Below, one piece after another: positions 6,898 to 14,783 of a stretch of DNA of 31,172 nt; position 1 is the first letter of the stretch, and the number at the start of each line of letters is the position of its first letter. Both the position numbers and the translations under genes were made by a program. Location: positions 1 through 31,172 of the forward strand of contig VFKI01000155.1 of assembly GCA_009885665.1 (NCBI GenBank), written 5' to 3'. The stretch is from Gammaproteobacteria bacterium. GTDB taxonomy: Bacteria > Pseudomonadota > Gammaproteobacteria > DSM-16500. The notes under the pieces are model-generated. The model saw only the letters and a list, made by a program, of their open reading frames with translations. It was not told the origin of the DNA and did not search any database.

Positions 6898-8912
6898 CGA
6901 TAGCAGCGCATATAACACAACTACGTTCAGAAATCGAAGAACATCTTTATCGCTATCATGTGTTAGATGCCCCGACGATTTCTGACGCGGCGTATGATCA
7001 ATTATTCCGTGAACTTGAACAATTAGAAGCGGCACATCCTGAATATGTTACCCCTGATTCGCCGACACAACGTGTAGGCGCAAAACCCTTGGCGGGCTTT
7101 GGTGAAATTCGCCATCGTGTGGCGATGTTATCATTAGAGAATGCTTTTTCAGAGAGTGAAGTACAGGCTTTTTGGCAGCGAATAAATGATCGTTTTCCTC
7201 ACATAAAATCCATTGATTTAACATGTGAACCTAAATTGGATGGTGTGGCAGTAAATTTGCATTATGAAAAAGGCAAATTAATCTATGCCGCGACGCGTGG
7301 CGATGGTGAAACGGGCGAGGATATTACCAGCAATGTGCGTACCATACGCATGATTCCCTTGCATTTGCGTGGCACGCATTTGCCTGAGGTGTTAGATGTA
7401 CGTGGTGAAATTTATATTTCTAAAAAAGGCTTTGCCGCGTTAAATGAAGCGGCCGTACGGCGAGATGAAAAAATATTTGCGAATCCACGTAATGCCGCCG
7501 CCGGCAGTTTACGTCAATTGGATCCTAAAATAACCGCAAAACGTCCATTAGAATTTTTTGCGCATGGTGTGGGTGAAATGAGCGGTGTAGATTTGCCAAC
7601 GGCACATTTTGACTGTATGCGTATGTTGCAAGCATGGGGTTTGCGCGTGAGCCCTGATTTAATAAAAGTAGCGGATAGTGAAGGCTGTCTCAATTATTAT
7701 CAAGCAATGCAAGCCCGCCGCGCGCATTTACCTTATGAAATTGATGGTGTGGTATATAAAGTAAATGATTATAAAATACAGCAAAATTTGGGTTTTGTGG
7801 CGCGTGCGCCGCGCTGGGCGATTGCGCATAAGTTTCCAGCGGAAGAAGTGATGACGACTTTGCTGGCGGTGGAATTTCAAGTAGGCCGTACGGGCGCGTT
7901 GACGCCGGTTGCGCGATTGGCGCCGGTGGCGGTGGCGGGTGTCATGGTGAGCAATGCGACTTTGCATAATATGGATGAAATTAAACGTAAAGATATCCAT
8001 ATTGGCGACAAAGTGATGGTGCGCCGCGCGGGCGATGTGATCCCAGAAGTGGTAGGGGTTGCTGTGCGTCATGCGCATCATGCGCTTGAAATTCATTTGC
8101 CGACGATGTGTCCAGTGTGTCATTCGCATGTTGAGCATATTGCAGGTGAAGCCGTGGCGCGTTGTAGCGGCGGTTTGTTTTGTCCGGCGCAGCGTGTTCA
8201 AGCAATTTTACATTTTGCCAGTCGGCGTGCCATGGATATTGTCGGACTGGGCGATAAATTAGTTGAGCAATTAGTGGCGGAAGGAATGATCAGCACGATA
8301 GCTGACTTATATCATTTAACTTTATCGCAATTGGCTCAGCTCGAGCGTATGGCTGAAAAGTCTGCGGATAATTTATTAGCGGCTTTGGATAAAAGTCGTA
8401 CGACGACGTTGGCGCGATTTTTATTTTCTCTGGGAATTCGCGAAGTGGGTGAGGCGACGGCGCGACAATTGGCGGAGCATTTTCGCAGTTTGGATGCCTT
8501 GATGATTGCAGATACACCGGCTTTAGAGCAAGTGGCGGATGTCGGGCCTATCGTGGCTAGGCATATTGTTGCTTTTTTTGCTGAAAAACACAATGTAAAA
8601 GTGATTAATGATTTGCGGGCGGCGGGCGTACATTGGCCGGCGTTACCCGCTCGTGTGAGCAGTGGCAAGTTGATCGGTAAAACATTCGTCTTGACTGGCA
8701 CATTAAATACGTTGGCGCGTGATGAAGCGAAGGAAAAACTACAAGCCTTGGGCGCAAAAGTTGCCGGCAGTGTGTCGGCCAAAACAGATTTTGTGGTGGC
8801 GGGTAGTGATGCGGGTAGTAAGCTGGCTAAGGCGGAAGCATTAGGGGTTAAAGTCATGGATGAAGCGGCGCTACTTGAATTATTGCAAAGTAACTGTTCA
8901 GGTGCTCCATAG
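6894..8912 (+). CDS. ligA: NAD-dependent DNA ligase LigA
   Basis: About 672 residues, equal to typical LigA. In order: the Ia domain (YRYHVLDAPTISDAAYDQLFREL); the adenylation domain with the catalytic lysine in EPKLDGVA (about residue 114); the OB fold; a four-cysteine zinc finger (CPVC, then ARC and LFC, about 405-430); helix-hairpin-helix repeats; and a C-terminal BRCT domain (about 592-670). It seals nicks in replication and repair using NAD. No ATG fits the N-terminus. The candidates are GTG at 6894, overlapping the zipA TGA as gtga, and TTG at 6888. The GTG is chosen because it aligns best with the family start and suggests translational coupling. Confidence 0.96.
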   Translation: MTIAAHITQLRSEIEEHLYRYHVLDAPTISDAAYDQLFRELEQLEAAHPEYVTPDSPTQRVGAKPLAGFGEIRHRVAMLSLENAFSESEVQAFWQRINDRFPHIKSIDLTCEPKLDGVAVNLHYEKGKLIYAATRGDGETGEDITSNVRTIRMIPLHLRGTHLPEVLDVRGEIYISKKGFAALNEAAVRRDEKIFANPRNAAAGSLRQLDPKITAKRPLEFFAHGVGEMSGVDLPTAHFDCMRMLQAWGLRVSPDLIKVADSEGCLNYYQAMQARRAHLPYEIDGVVYKVNDYKIQQNLGFVARAPRWAIAHKFPAEEVMTTLLAVEFQVGRTGALTPVARLAPVAVAGVMVSNATLHNMDEIKRKDIHIGDKVMVRRAGDVIPEVVGVAVRHAHHALEIHLPTMCPVCHSHVEHIAGEAVARCSGGLFCPAQRVQAILHFASRRAMDIVGLGDKLVEQLVAEGMISTIADLYHLTLSQLAQLERMAEKSADNLLAALDKSRTTTLARFLFSLGIREVGEATARQLAEHFRSLDALMIADTPALEQVADVGPIVARHIVAFFAEKHNVKVINDLRAAGVHWPALPARVSSGKLIGKTFVLTGTLNTLARDEAKEKLQALGAKVAGSVSAKTDFVVAGSDAGSKLAKAEALGVKVMDEAALLELLQSNCSGAP

Positions 8913-8953
8913 AAACGGCCGCCTTTGGCCAAGCAAAAATAAGGTGTTTTTAA

Positions 8954-9502
8954 ATGCTTAAATTTTTATATGATTTTATTCCAGTGCTGTTATTTTTTGG
9001 CGCTTTCAAATTTTATGGCATTTATGTTGCGACCACGGTGGGCATCATTGCCACGGCTGTTCAAGTTGCGTTAACGTGGATATTAAAACGCCGTCCTGAT
9101 CATCAGCAACTCATCACGTTGGTGGTTTTCACGCTATTTGGTGGTTTGACGTTATATTTTCATAATCCTTTGTTCGTAAAATGGAAGCCCACGGTTATTT
9201 TTTGGATTTTTGCGGTGGCTTTTTTGGGCAGTCAATTCATTGGTAAAAAAAATTTGGTGCGCCGTATGCTTGAAAAAGGATTCGAAGGTCATGCCACGGA
9301 GCATTTGCCGTGGGGGCGTTTGAATTTGGTTTGGGTGGTGTTTTTTGCGTTATTAGGCGGTATTAATTTATTTGTTGCGTATCATTATCCCACTGATATC
9401 TGGGTGAATTTTAAGCTGTACGGTGTAATGGGTTTGTTGGTATTCTTTTGTTTCGGCCAAGCCATTTGGTTAGCACGTTATATGGAGCAAGACAAAAAGT
9501 GA
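8954..9502 (+). CDS. yciB: Septation-associated inner-membrane protein YciB (IspZ)
   Basis: A 182-residue protein with five to six membrane helices, the usual length for the YciB/IspZ (septation protein A) family. Family hallmarks are the start MLKFLYDFIPVLLFF, the cytoplasmic segment LKRRPDHQQ, HNPLFVKWKPT in the middle, and RRMLEKG before WGRLNLVWVVFF. Family members interact with elongation and division proteins and affect envelope integrity; the biochemical activity is unresolved. The ATG follows aaggtg. It is 41 bp after ligA, and its TGA overlaps the next ATG (tgatg), so it is coupled to the BolA-like gene. Confidence 0.93.
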   Translation: MLKFLYDFIPVLLFFGAFKFYGIYVATTVGIIATAVQVALTWILKRRPDHQQLITLVVFTLFGGLTLYFHNPLFVKWKPTVIFWIFAVAFLGSQFIGKKNLVRRMLEKGFEGHATEHLPWGRLNLVWVVFFALLGGINLFVAYHYPTDIWVNFKLYGVMGLLVFFCFGQAIWLARYMEQDKK

Positions 9503-9762
9503 TGACGCCAGATGAACGTAAGACGCTGATGATGATGCGTTTGCAACACGCGTTTACGCCGAGCTATTTAGAGGTAATTGATGACAGCGCTGCGCATGCG
9601 GGTCATATCGGTGCTGCCGGCGGCGCGGGGCATTATCGTATCCTCATCACCGCAAGTCAGTTAAATCAACTTCCTCGTATTGCCGCACATCGTGCCGTGT
9701 ATGCCGTCTTCGCAGATTTAATCCCGCAGGAAATTCATGCGTTATCGATCAGTGTGGTTTAG
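9502..9762 (+). CDS. BolA/IbaG-family protein
   Basis: An 86-residue BolA-fold protein. The start ATG at 9502 overlaps the yciB stop by one base; the frame extends upstream but only inside yciB. Recognisable family features are the N-terminal helix followed by YLEVIDDS, then GHYRILITASQL, and the C-terminal HRAVYAVFADLIPQEIHALSI with its conserved histidine. BolA proteins work with monothiol glutaredoxins in iron-sulfur cluster handling, and some act as regulators. Which subfamily (BolA or IbaG) is not settled by sequence alone. Last gene of the smc operon. Its TAG overlaps the stop of the convergent gene by four bases. Confidence 0.9.
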   Translation: MTPDERKTLMMMRLQHAFTPSYLEVIDDSAAHAGHIGAAGGAGHYRILITASQLNQLPRIAAHRAVYAVFADLIPQEIHALSISVV

Positions 9763-10589
9763 GCTGGGGTGAAGGCGGGAGGTGCTGAGCTGTTACTACT
9801 CACTAAATCTTCAGCGGAAGATGGTGGTGTAGGTTTGGGTTTTATACTAAAAAAACGAAAAATTGAGTTTTCGTTGGATGTAGATGCGAGAATGTTTTTC
9901 TCGTAGTGTGGATGCTGAGAATATTTTTTCACAACGCTGCCTGAAAGCGCTAATTTTCTCTCAATACTGATGGTTATTATTTTGTTAAAAGTATTTTGAA
10001 AACCAGCGCGCTCACGGCCTAAAACAACAAGGTCGGACTTTTGATCGCAGGCAGACATTTTTGTTAATGCGTTTAGTAGCGCTTTAACGACGTCCGGGTA
10101 TGGCGTTACATGCAATGTGAGCTGTTTTTCATTATCTGCGGTGAGCATCTTATTTTTGTTTAATAAGCTTTTTAATATACATAAATTTAGCAAATCACTG
10201 CAAATTGATAACGCTTCTATTGCCTTTATTGCGGCGTCTTCTTTTGCTTCAAACTGTTTATTGCTCCATGCGCCGCTCTCTCCTTTGCTGATAAATTGAT
10301 TGAAAACGGAAACTGTAGCCACCCATACATTCTTGCTTACTTCTTTTAGCTCATACGGATTGCCGAGGCCAGCTCCGAGGTAGAATTTGCTTAAAGAAGC
10401 CGAAATATTCGTACCGTCCTTATAAGGTATACTAAATACAAATCTCTCTACTTCTCTATTGGAAGCAAAATCATCACTAGTATCAAAAAACGCATCATCC
10501 TCATCATCTTCTTCTTTCCCTTCTTCCACTACCGCTGTCGATAAAGAAAGCGTCGTTTTCTCTTTTTCTTCCTGCGGACTTGGTGTCAT
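9759..10589 (-). CDS. Unrecognised accessory protein with a possible dsRNA-binding fold
   Basis: I recognise no full-length family for this 276-residue protein. It has a very acidic N-terminus (about residues 7-48, with an E/D run), a mixed core, and a Ser/Pro/Thr-rich disordered tail (about 250-276). Residues 62-128 follow the order of a double-stranded-RNA-binding motif: a first helix ending SKFYLGAGLGNPYELKEV, strands with VWVATVSVFN, then a second helix with EAKEDAAIKAIEAL, which mirrors the family pattern xAKxxAAxxAL. Only one lysine of the usual KKxAK patch is clearly kept, so RNA binding is uncertain. No signal peptide or membrane helix is visible. The sequence looks AT-richer than its neighbours and a repeat element lies just upstream, suggesting acquisition. 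A host-directed effector is possible but unproven. The ATG at 10589 has a good gagg site. Confidence 0.75.
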   Translation of the reverse strand: MTPSPQEEKEKTTLSLSTAVVEEGKEEDDEDDAFFDTSDDFASNREVERFVFSIPYKDGTNISASLSKFYLGAGLGNPYELKEVSKNVWVATVSVFNQFISKGESGAWSNKQFEAKEDAAIKAIEALSICSDLLNLCILKSLLNKNKMLTADNEKQLTLHVTPYPDVVKALLNALTKMSACDQKSDLVVLGRERAGFQNTFNKIITISIERKLALSGSVVKKYSQHPHYEKNILASTSNENSIFRFFSIKPKPTPPSSAEDLVSSNSSAPPAFTPA

Positions 10590-10608
10590 TTTTACCTCAT
10601 TAGAAACG

Positions 10609-10700
10609 TATCTACTACAAAAGATAGGGTAGGGGAACTGATCAATCGATTGAATGTGAGCTATTTCAATTCATTTATGCGCAGAGCCTTATCTGAGATA
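10609..10700 (-). repeat. Dispersed 5' element, divergent copy D
   Basis: The left end (tatctactacaaaagatagg, continuing gtaggggaactga to 10641) matches copies A, B and C almost base for base. The interior then differs and lacks the central hairpin. The right boundary is proposed at 10700, where ttatctgagata resembles the right end of copy A (ttatgtaggagata). The left end lies 19 bp upstream of the unrecognised gene's start codon, in the same relation as in the other copies. The first 33 bases are firm; the right boundary is inference. Confidence 0.6.
10673..10689. repeat. Short dispersed repeat, copy 2
   Basis: Identical over 17 bases (atttatgcgcagagcct) to 87-103. It lies inside the divergent element D and 57 bp beyond the prmB stop codon. 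In both places the repeat sits on the 3' side of a minus-strand gene. The function is unknown. Confidence 0.55.
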
Positions 10701-10746
10701 CTATAGAAACGTTGCGTTCTAATGTCCTCAGCAGCTTGATGATTTT

Positions 10747-11658
10747 TTAGCCTAGACTAACGTTATCGGTATAAATCGCTAATTCTTCCGCCGTCAATAA
10801 AAATACGCCGCCGCCACCCCGTGCAAATTCCAGCCAAGTAAACGGCACATCGGGCAGCGCTTCTGCCAGTGCCTCTTCGCTATTACCTACTTCGACTATC
10901 AATAAACCGTCGGCTGCAAGGTGTTTGCTGGCATGACGTAAAATTTGTAACACGATATCCAAACCCGCGACACCCGCTGCTAATCCTAAAGCAGGCTCAT
11001 GATGATATTCAGCAGGAAGTTCCGCCATTTCAGCTTCATTGACATAAGGGGGATTACTGATAATTAAATCATATTTTTTCGGTGGTATATTTTCAAATAA
11101 ACTCGATTTAATTAAATGCACACGATCCGCGACGCTATGACGGTTGAGATTAATTTTAGCGACAGCGAGTGCATCAGTCGAAATGTCACTGGCATCAACT
11201 TCCGCCTCTGGAAAATACTGTGCGGCGGCAATGGCAATACAGCCACTGCCGGTACATAAATCCAGTATGTGATGAACCTCTCGCTCGCCTAGCCAAGGTT
11301 GACATTGGTTTTCAATCAATTCGGCAAGGGGTGAGCGCGGCACCAATACACGCTCATCCACATAAAATGATAGCCCGGCAAACCAAGCTTCATGGGTGAG
11401 GTAGGGAAGGGGAACGCGGTCACGTACGCGCCGTTCAATTAAGTTATAAAGTGCATCACACTCACTGTGCGTCAAGCGTGCATCCAGCACATCACGAAAG
11501 ATATCATGCGGCAAATGCAAGGTGTGCAATATAAGCGCAGCGGCTTCATCCCAAGCATTATCCGTGCCATGACCATAATAAAGTCCAGCTTCATTGAAGC
11601 GACTGACCGCCCAGCGCAGAAAGTCACGTAAAGTCAAGAGTTCAGAAATTTCTTTCAT
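10747..11658 (-). CDS. prmB: Ribosomal protein L3 N5-glutamine methyltransferase PrmB
   Basis: A 303-residue SAM-dependent methyltransferase of the HemK/PrmB family. The N-terminal helical domain has FNEAGLYYGHGTDNAWDEAA, typical of PrmB rather than PrmC. SAM motif I is DLCTGSGC at residues 133-140, and the NPPY tetrad that holds the target glutamine amide is at 202-205. PrmB methylates a glutamine of ribosomal protein L3 during 50S assembly. The gene is transcribed alone and diverges from the phosphoribosyltransferase gene across about 90 bp. The ATG at 11658 has only a weak ribosome site (tgga). The length matches the family and no key residue is missing. Confidence 0.93.
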   Translation of the reverse strand: MKEISELLTLRDFLRWAVSRFNEAGLYYGHGTDNAWDEAAALILHTLHLPHDIFRDVLDARLTHSECDALYNLIERRVRDRVPLPYLTHEAWFAGLSFYVDERVLVPRSPLAELIENQCQPWLGEREVHHILDLCTGSGCIAIAAAQYFPEAEVDASDISTDALAVAKINLNRHSVADRVHLIKSSLFENIPPKKYDLIISNPPYVNEAEMAELPAEYHHEPALGLAAGVAGLDIVLQILRHASKHLAADGLLIVEVGNSEEALAEALPDVPFTWLEFARGGGGVFLLTAEELAIYTDNVSLG

Positions 11659-11695
11659 ATCGATTATCCAGATGCAATGTTGGCTAAGAATACTA

Positions 11696-11743
11696 TATAA
11701 TCGACCCCCTTTGCTATGCCGTTACCACAATTGCCCTTGAGGA
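11696..11743 (+). promoter_or_regulatory. Consensus -10 and ribosome site for the hpt-like pair
   Basis: A perfect -10 hexamer, tataat at 11696-11701, lies about 48 bp before the ATG. The -35 at the proper distance is poor (tgcaat, 17-bp spacer), so the promoter may need an activator. The ribosome site tgagga (11738-11743) sits six bases before ATG 11749 and decides that start over an upstream in-frame ATG at 11716. Confidence 0.5.
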
Positions 11744-11748
11744 TTTTT

Positions 11749-12318
11749 ATGGAAACCCGCACTGTTTCACAATTACAACAGCTCGCCGAGCGCGCCGAAT
11801 GCCTGCATGACATGACGGCTATTCACCGTGCGCTCGACCGTATGGCAACCGAAATTACGCATAAATTGCAACAGGATAATCCGTTGGTATTATGCGTCAT
11901 GATTGGCGCATTGGTTCCTATGGGGCATTTAGTGACACGACTCAATTTTCCGCTTGAAATTGACTATATCCATGCCACGCGTTATCGCGGCAGTATGCGC
12001 CCAGGCGATTTACATTGGCTGGTCGAGCCGCGCCAATCGCTGGCGGGTCGCGCGGTATTAATTATGGATGACATCATGGATGGCGGCCACACCTTGGCAG
12101 CTATCATTGATTATTGTCAGCAGCAAGGCGCCAAATCCGTTCACACGGCGGTGATGATCAATAAAATTCGGCCGCGCGAAGCGGGCGTTACATTTGAGCC
12201 AGATTTTATTGGCCTTGATACACCCGATCGTTTTTTGATTGGCTTTGGGCTTGATTATGCGGAACACTTTCGCAATTTGCCTGGCATTTATGCTGTTGCC
12301 GCAGAGGATCAAACTTGA
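11749..12318 (+). CDS. hpt: Hypoxanthine-guanine phosphoribosyltransferase
   Basis: A 189-residue type I phosphoribosyltransferase. The PRPP-binding loop is VLIMDDIMDGGHTLA (about residues 103-117), with the two adjacent acidic residues of the family. The N-terminal hood has LVLCVMIGALVPMGHL, which matches the HGPRT strand-turn before the catalytic site. It salvages hypoxanthine and/or guanine to IMP/GMP using PRPP. Which base is preferred cannot be read here, and xanthine is also possible. The start is chosen by the tgagga site. The stop overlaps the ATG of the sulfatase gene as tgatg, so the two are translationally coupled, an uncommon pairing of purine salvage with an envelope enzyme. Confidence 0.88.
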   Translation: METRTVSQLQQLAERAECLHDMTAIHRALDRMATEITHKLQQDNPLVLCVMIGALVPMGHLVTRLNFPLEIDYIHATRYRGSMRPGDLHWLVEPRQSLAGRAVLIMDDIMDGGHTLAAIIDYCQQQGAKSVHTAVMINKIRPREAGVTFEPDFIGLDTPDRFLIGFGLDYAEHFRNLPGIYAVAAEDQT

Positions 12319-14387
12319 TGCAATCACGGCGATCTGCATTACTGTGGTATCTGTTGTTATTGACGATCTTTTTTATATGGATTGAAATAGGCTTTTTGAT
12401 TCAACGTGACCAAATATACTTTGCGGATGTGTCGTTAGTCGCGCAAAATATATCGTTGCCGTGGGTGGCGATACCCGACATTGTCTATTATCTTGTGGTG
12501 CAAATTGCGCTCTACCTTTGCTGGTTATTTGGCATTTATTATCTCATGCAAGGCGTGCGCGCGGCGTTACACCTTACGCCCGCACAGACAGAAAATGTAG
12601 GCATTATCGTATGGTTTATTTCGCTTGCGTTTATTTTATTAGCAAATCAAATAAAGTATCCTGATTCTAAATTCAGTTTTGCTTGGCTAGCATTGGATTA
12701 TCCCGCATTATGTCGATGGGCATTTTATAGCGTTGCGACACTTTTTGCTGTCGTGTGTATCGTTGCATTGCTGGGATTTTTACAAACATTGCCGCGCACT
12801 TTTTTATTACTGACGAGCAGTGTCGCAATTATTTTCCTTGCATTACATTGGCATACAGCGAACCATTTGCCTGTGGTGGATCGCGGCACTACCGCTCGAC
12901 CCAATATCATTTTAATTGGCATTGATTCACTGCGTCCTGATTATTTAGGTAAGAATACGCCCGCGCTCAATGATTTTATGCAGCATGCTGTCGTTTTTAA
13001 TTATTCATTGACACCAATTGCACGCACCTATCCATCGTGGTTCAGTATTTTATCAGGCGAATATCCCAAAGTCAGCGGCATCCGCACCAATTTATTGGAT
13101 CCAGCGCGTTTTGATCTTAGCCAAACCTTACCTGCTGTGTTGCGCCGACATGATTATCACACTATATATGCAACCGATGAAACGCGTTTCAGTAATATTG
13201 ATGAACGCTATGGTTTTGATCAACGCTTGACGGCGCCGATAGGTGTCAATGATTTTTTACTTGGCACGGTCAATGATTTTCCATTATCCAATTTACTTGT
13301 TAATACTCGGCTTGGCCAATATTTATTTCCTTATAGTTATGCCAATCGACCGGCGTATTTTGATTATGATCCAGCGAGTTTTTTGCAACGTATTGCGCCC
13401 ACACTTGCCGAGCGACGCCAACATCCTTTATTTTTAGCGATTCACTTTTGCTTGCCGCATGCGCCTTATTTATGGGCAGATCTTGCAGCAGAAACGGTAA
13501 AACGCGAGGATTATCTCTATTCGGTCGCGCGCATGGATCTGCAGTTCGCCCATTTTATGCAAATATTACGTAAAGATGGTTTGTTACAACATAGCATTGT
13601 GATTGTTTTATCAGATCATGGTGAAGCGTTGGGTTTGCCGGGCGATCGCATCACCGATCCGCATTTATATATTCCCTCTGAAAAATATCAGAAAATCCCT
13701 TTATTTTATCCGCCTATGGTAGAGGATGAGCGTGTCAATGTCTCTAACGGTCATGGTACGGATGTATTAGGCGTGTCGCAATATCATACTGTGTTAGCGG
13801 TGCGCAGCTATGATGTTGCACCTATGCCGCCTAAAACTATAACGGATTTGGTGTCATTAATGGATATTCGTCCGACGCTGTTAGCGTATCTGCATGTGCA
13901 AGATCCGCATGCCAGTAATGGATACTCATTATTACCGGCGCTGCTAGGCAAGCAAACCCGTGTGCCGTTACATACGGATTTTGTCACGGAAAGTGATTTT
14001 TCACCGCCGGCTATTCGGACTATATTTCCAGACACGCACAAAGTATTTTTGATGGGAGTTCATTATTTTCGAATTGATCCGCATACTGGGCGGGTGTTGG
14101 TACGCGATGATATGTTGCATAAAATTATTGCCAGCAAACAATACGCTGACTTTCATGGCGATTGGGTATTAGCGCTTTATCCACGACAAGATGGCAGTCA
14201 ATGGCACGTATTGGTCAATCAGCGCACTGGGCGGTGGACTTTAGATATGCACGATGCATTTGCGCAGCGCGCCCCGGTGCAAAGCATGATGCAGATATTG
14301 TATAAATTCGTAACCATTCAGCACATTTCTCAAAAAACACCCGCGAGGCCAGGTGCAACCAGACTCTACGCGATGGGGGATTCTTAA
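12318..14387 (+). CDS. Membrane sulfatase/LTA-synthase-like phosphotransferase
   Basis: A 689-residue protein with about five N-terminal membrane helices (roughly 8-28, 52-76, 93-112, 132-155 and 160-178), followed by an alkaline-phosphatase/sulfatase-fold domain from about 194. Metal-site landmarks are IGIDSLRPDYL (Asp203), a probable nucleophile Thr237 in ARTYPSWFSILSG, SDHGEA (about 432) and NGHGTDV. The layout resembles lipoteichoic-acid synthase and phosphoethanolamine transferases, so a periplasmic transfer or hydrolysis of a phospho- or sulfo-ester on envelope lipid or glycan is expected. The substrate is unknown. The ATG at 12318 overlaps the hpt stop; an in-frame TTG lies just before it. 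The last 20-25 residues are low-complexity, and the stop codon falls inside a large hairpin, so the C-terminus may have been altered by an insertion. Confidence 0.85.
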   Translation: MQSRRSALLWYLLLLTIFFIWIEIGFLIQRDQIYFADVSLVAQNISLPWVAIPDIVYYLVVQIALYLCWLFGIYYLMQGVRAALHLTPAQTENVGIIVWFISLAFILLANQIKYPDSKFSFAWLALDYPALCRWAFYSVATLFAVVCIVALLGFLQTLPRTFLLLTSSVAIIFLALHWHTANHLPVVDRGTTARPNIILIGIDSLRPDYLGKNTPALNDFMQHAVVFNYSLTPIARTYPSWFSILSGEYPKVSGIRTNLLDPARFDLSQTLPAVLRRHDYHTIYATDETRFSNIDERYGFDQRLTAPIGVNDFLLGTVNDFPLSNLLVNTRLGQYLFPYSYANRPAYFDYDPASFLQRIAPTLAERRQHPLFLAIHFCLPHAPYLWADLAAETVKREDYLYSVARMDLQFAHFMQILRKDGLLQHSIVIVLSDHGEALGLPGDRITDPHLYIPSEKYQKIPLFYPPMVEDERVNVSNGHGTDVLGVSQYHTVLAVRSYDVAPMPPKTITDLVSLMDIRPTLLAYLHVQDPHASNGYSLLPALLGKQTRVPLHTDFVTESDFSPPAIRTIFPDTHKVFLMGVHYFRIDPHTGRVLVRDDMLHKIIASKQYADFHGDWVLALYPRQDGSQWHVLVNQRTGRWTLDMHDAFAQRAPVQSMMQILYKFVTIQHISQKTPARPGATRLYAMGDS

Positions 14388-14424
14388 AGGGGAGAATCGC
14401 GATTCTTCCCCTTAAGTGGCGTAG
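14366..14424. repeat. Long imperfect hairpin across the sulfatase stop codon
   Basis: Inner arms 14383-14398 (cttaaaggggagaatc) and 14401-14416 (gattcttccccttaag) pair with only two mismatches around gc. Outer arms ctacgc (14366-14371) and gcgtag (14419-14424) extend the structure. The TAA of the sulfatase gene (14385-14387) is inside the left arm. The string gcgatggggga just before the inner arm also occurs, in the same position relative to a ggggaga hairpin, in element A and its relatives. No T-run follows, so it is not a standard terminator. Confidence 0.65.
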
Positions 14425-14664
14425 CGAGGGCTTTGCCCGAGCAGCCATCTGAGAATAGTTGTATAAATTCATTCATTAATGCACAGCACGCGTATTAAGC
14501 CTATTTTTTGCACTTACCGTGTAAAAAACACCTCGCGAGCCCGCCATGTTATGTTAACGTATTGAAAAAACATAAGTGTTTGCATGTGTCCAATTTGTGT
14601 TCTGCTTAGGGTTATCCCTGATGCGACCGAGGCTACCGTGGCTTTCCAAGAGGTTAGTCACAGA

Positions 14665-14689
14665 CTTATCCACAGATTCTGTGCATAAG
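14665..14689. promoter_or_regulatory. 25-bp palindrome of two inverted DnaA-box-like sites
   Basis: The arms cttatccacaga and (reverse complement of the right arm) cttatgcacaga flank a single central t and differ at one position. Each arm contains a full match to the DnaA-box consensus TTATNCACA: ttatccaca at 14666-14674 on the plus strand and ttatgcaca at 14680-14688 on the minus strand. A one-mismatch site, ttagtcaca, is at 14654-14662. It could bind DnaA, or be the operator of an unknown dimeric regulator of fadE. It is about 60 bp upstream of the proposed -35. Confidence 0.55.
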
Positions 14690-14747
14690 TATGCGTGTTG
14701 CTGACATGCTTATAAAAGGGCGCGCGTTAAGTTTGCTGCAAACTGCA

Positions 14748-14777
14748 TTGGTATTAGCTATAGAAACTGTTTATACT
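14748..14777 (+). promoter_or_regulatory. Probable sigma-70 promoter of fadE
   Basis: A -35 of ttggta (14748-14753), an 18-bp spacer and a -10 of tatact (14772-14777) give a start near 14784 and a leader of about 50 bases. The -35 overlaps the sequence shared with element C. Confidence 0.5.
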
Positions 14778-14783
14778 CGGCGA

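Noticed and set aside
8336..8932. 198-residue antisense reading frame over the end of ligA
   Set aside because: The Ser/Ala/Lys-rich sequence is the mirror of ligA codons. The ligA protein is complete here, with zinc finger and BRCT domains.
14654..14689. Replication origin at the DnaA-box palindrome
   Set aside because: Only two exact boxes and one near match, no adjacent AT-rich unwinding region, and none of dnaA, dnaN, gyrB or parAB nearby.
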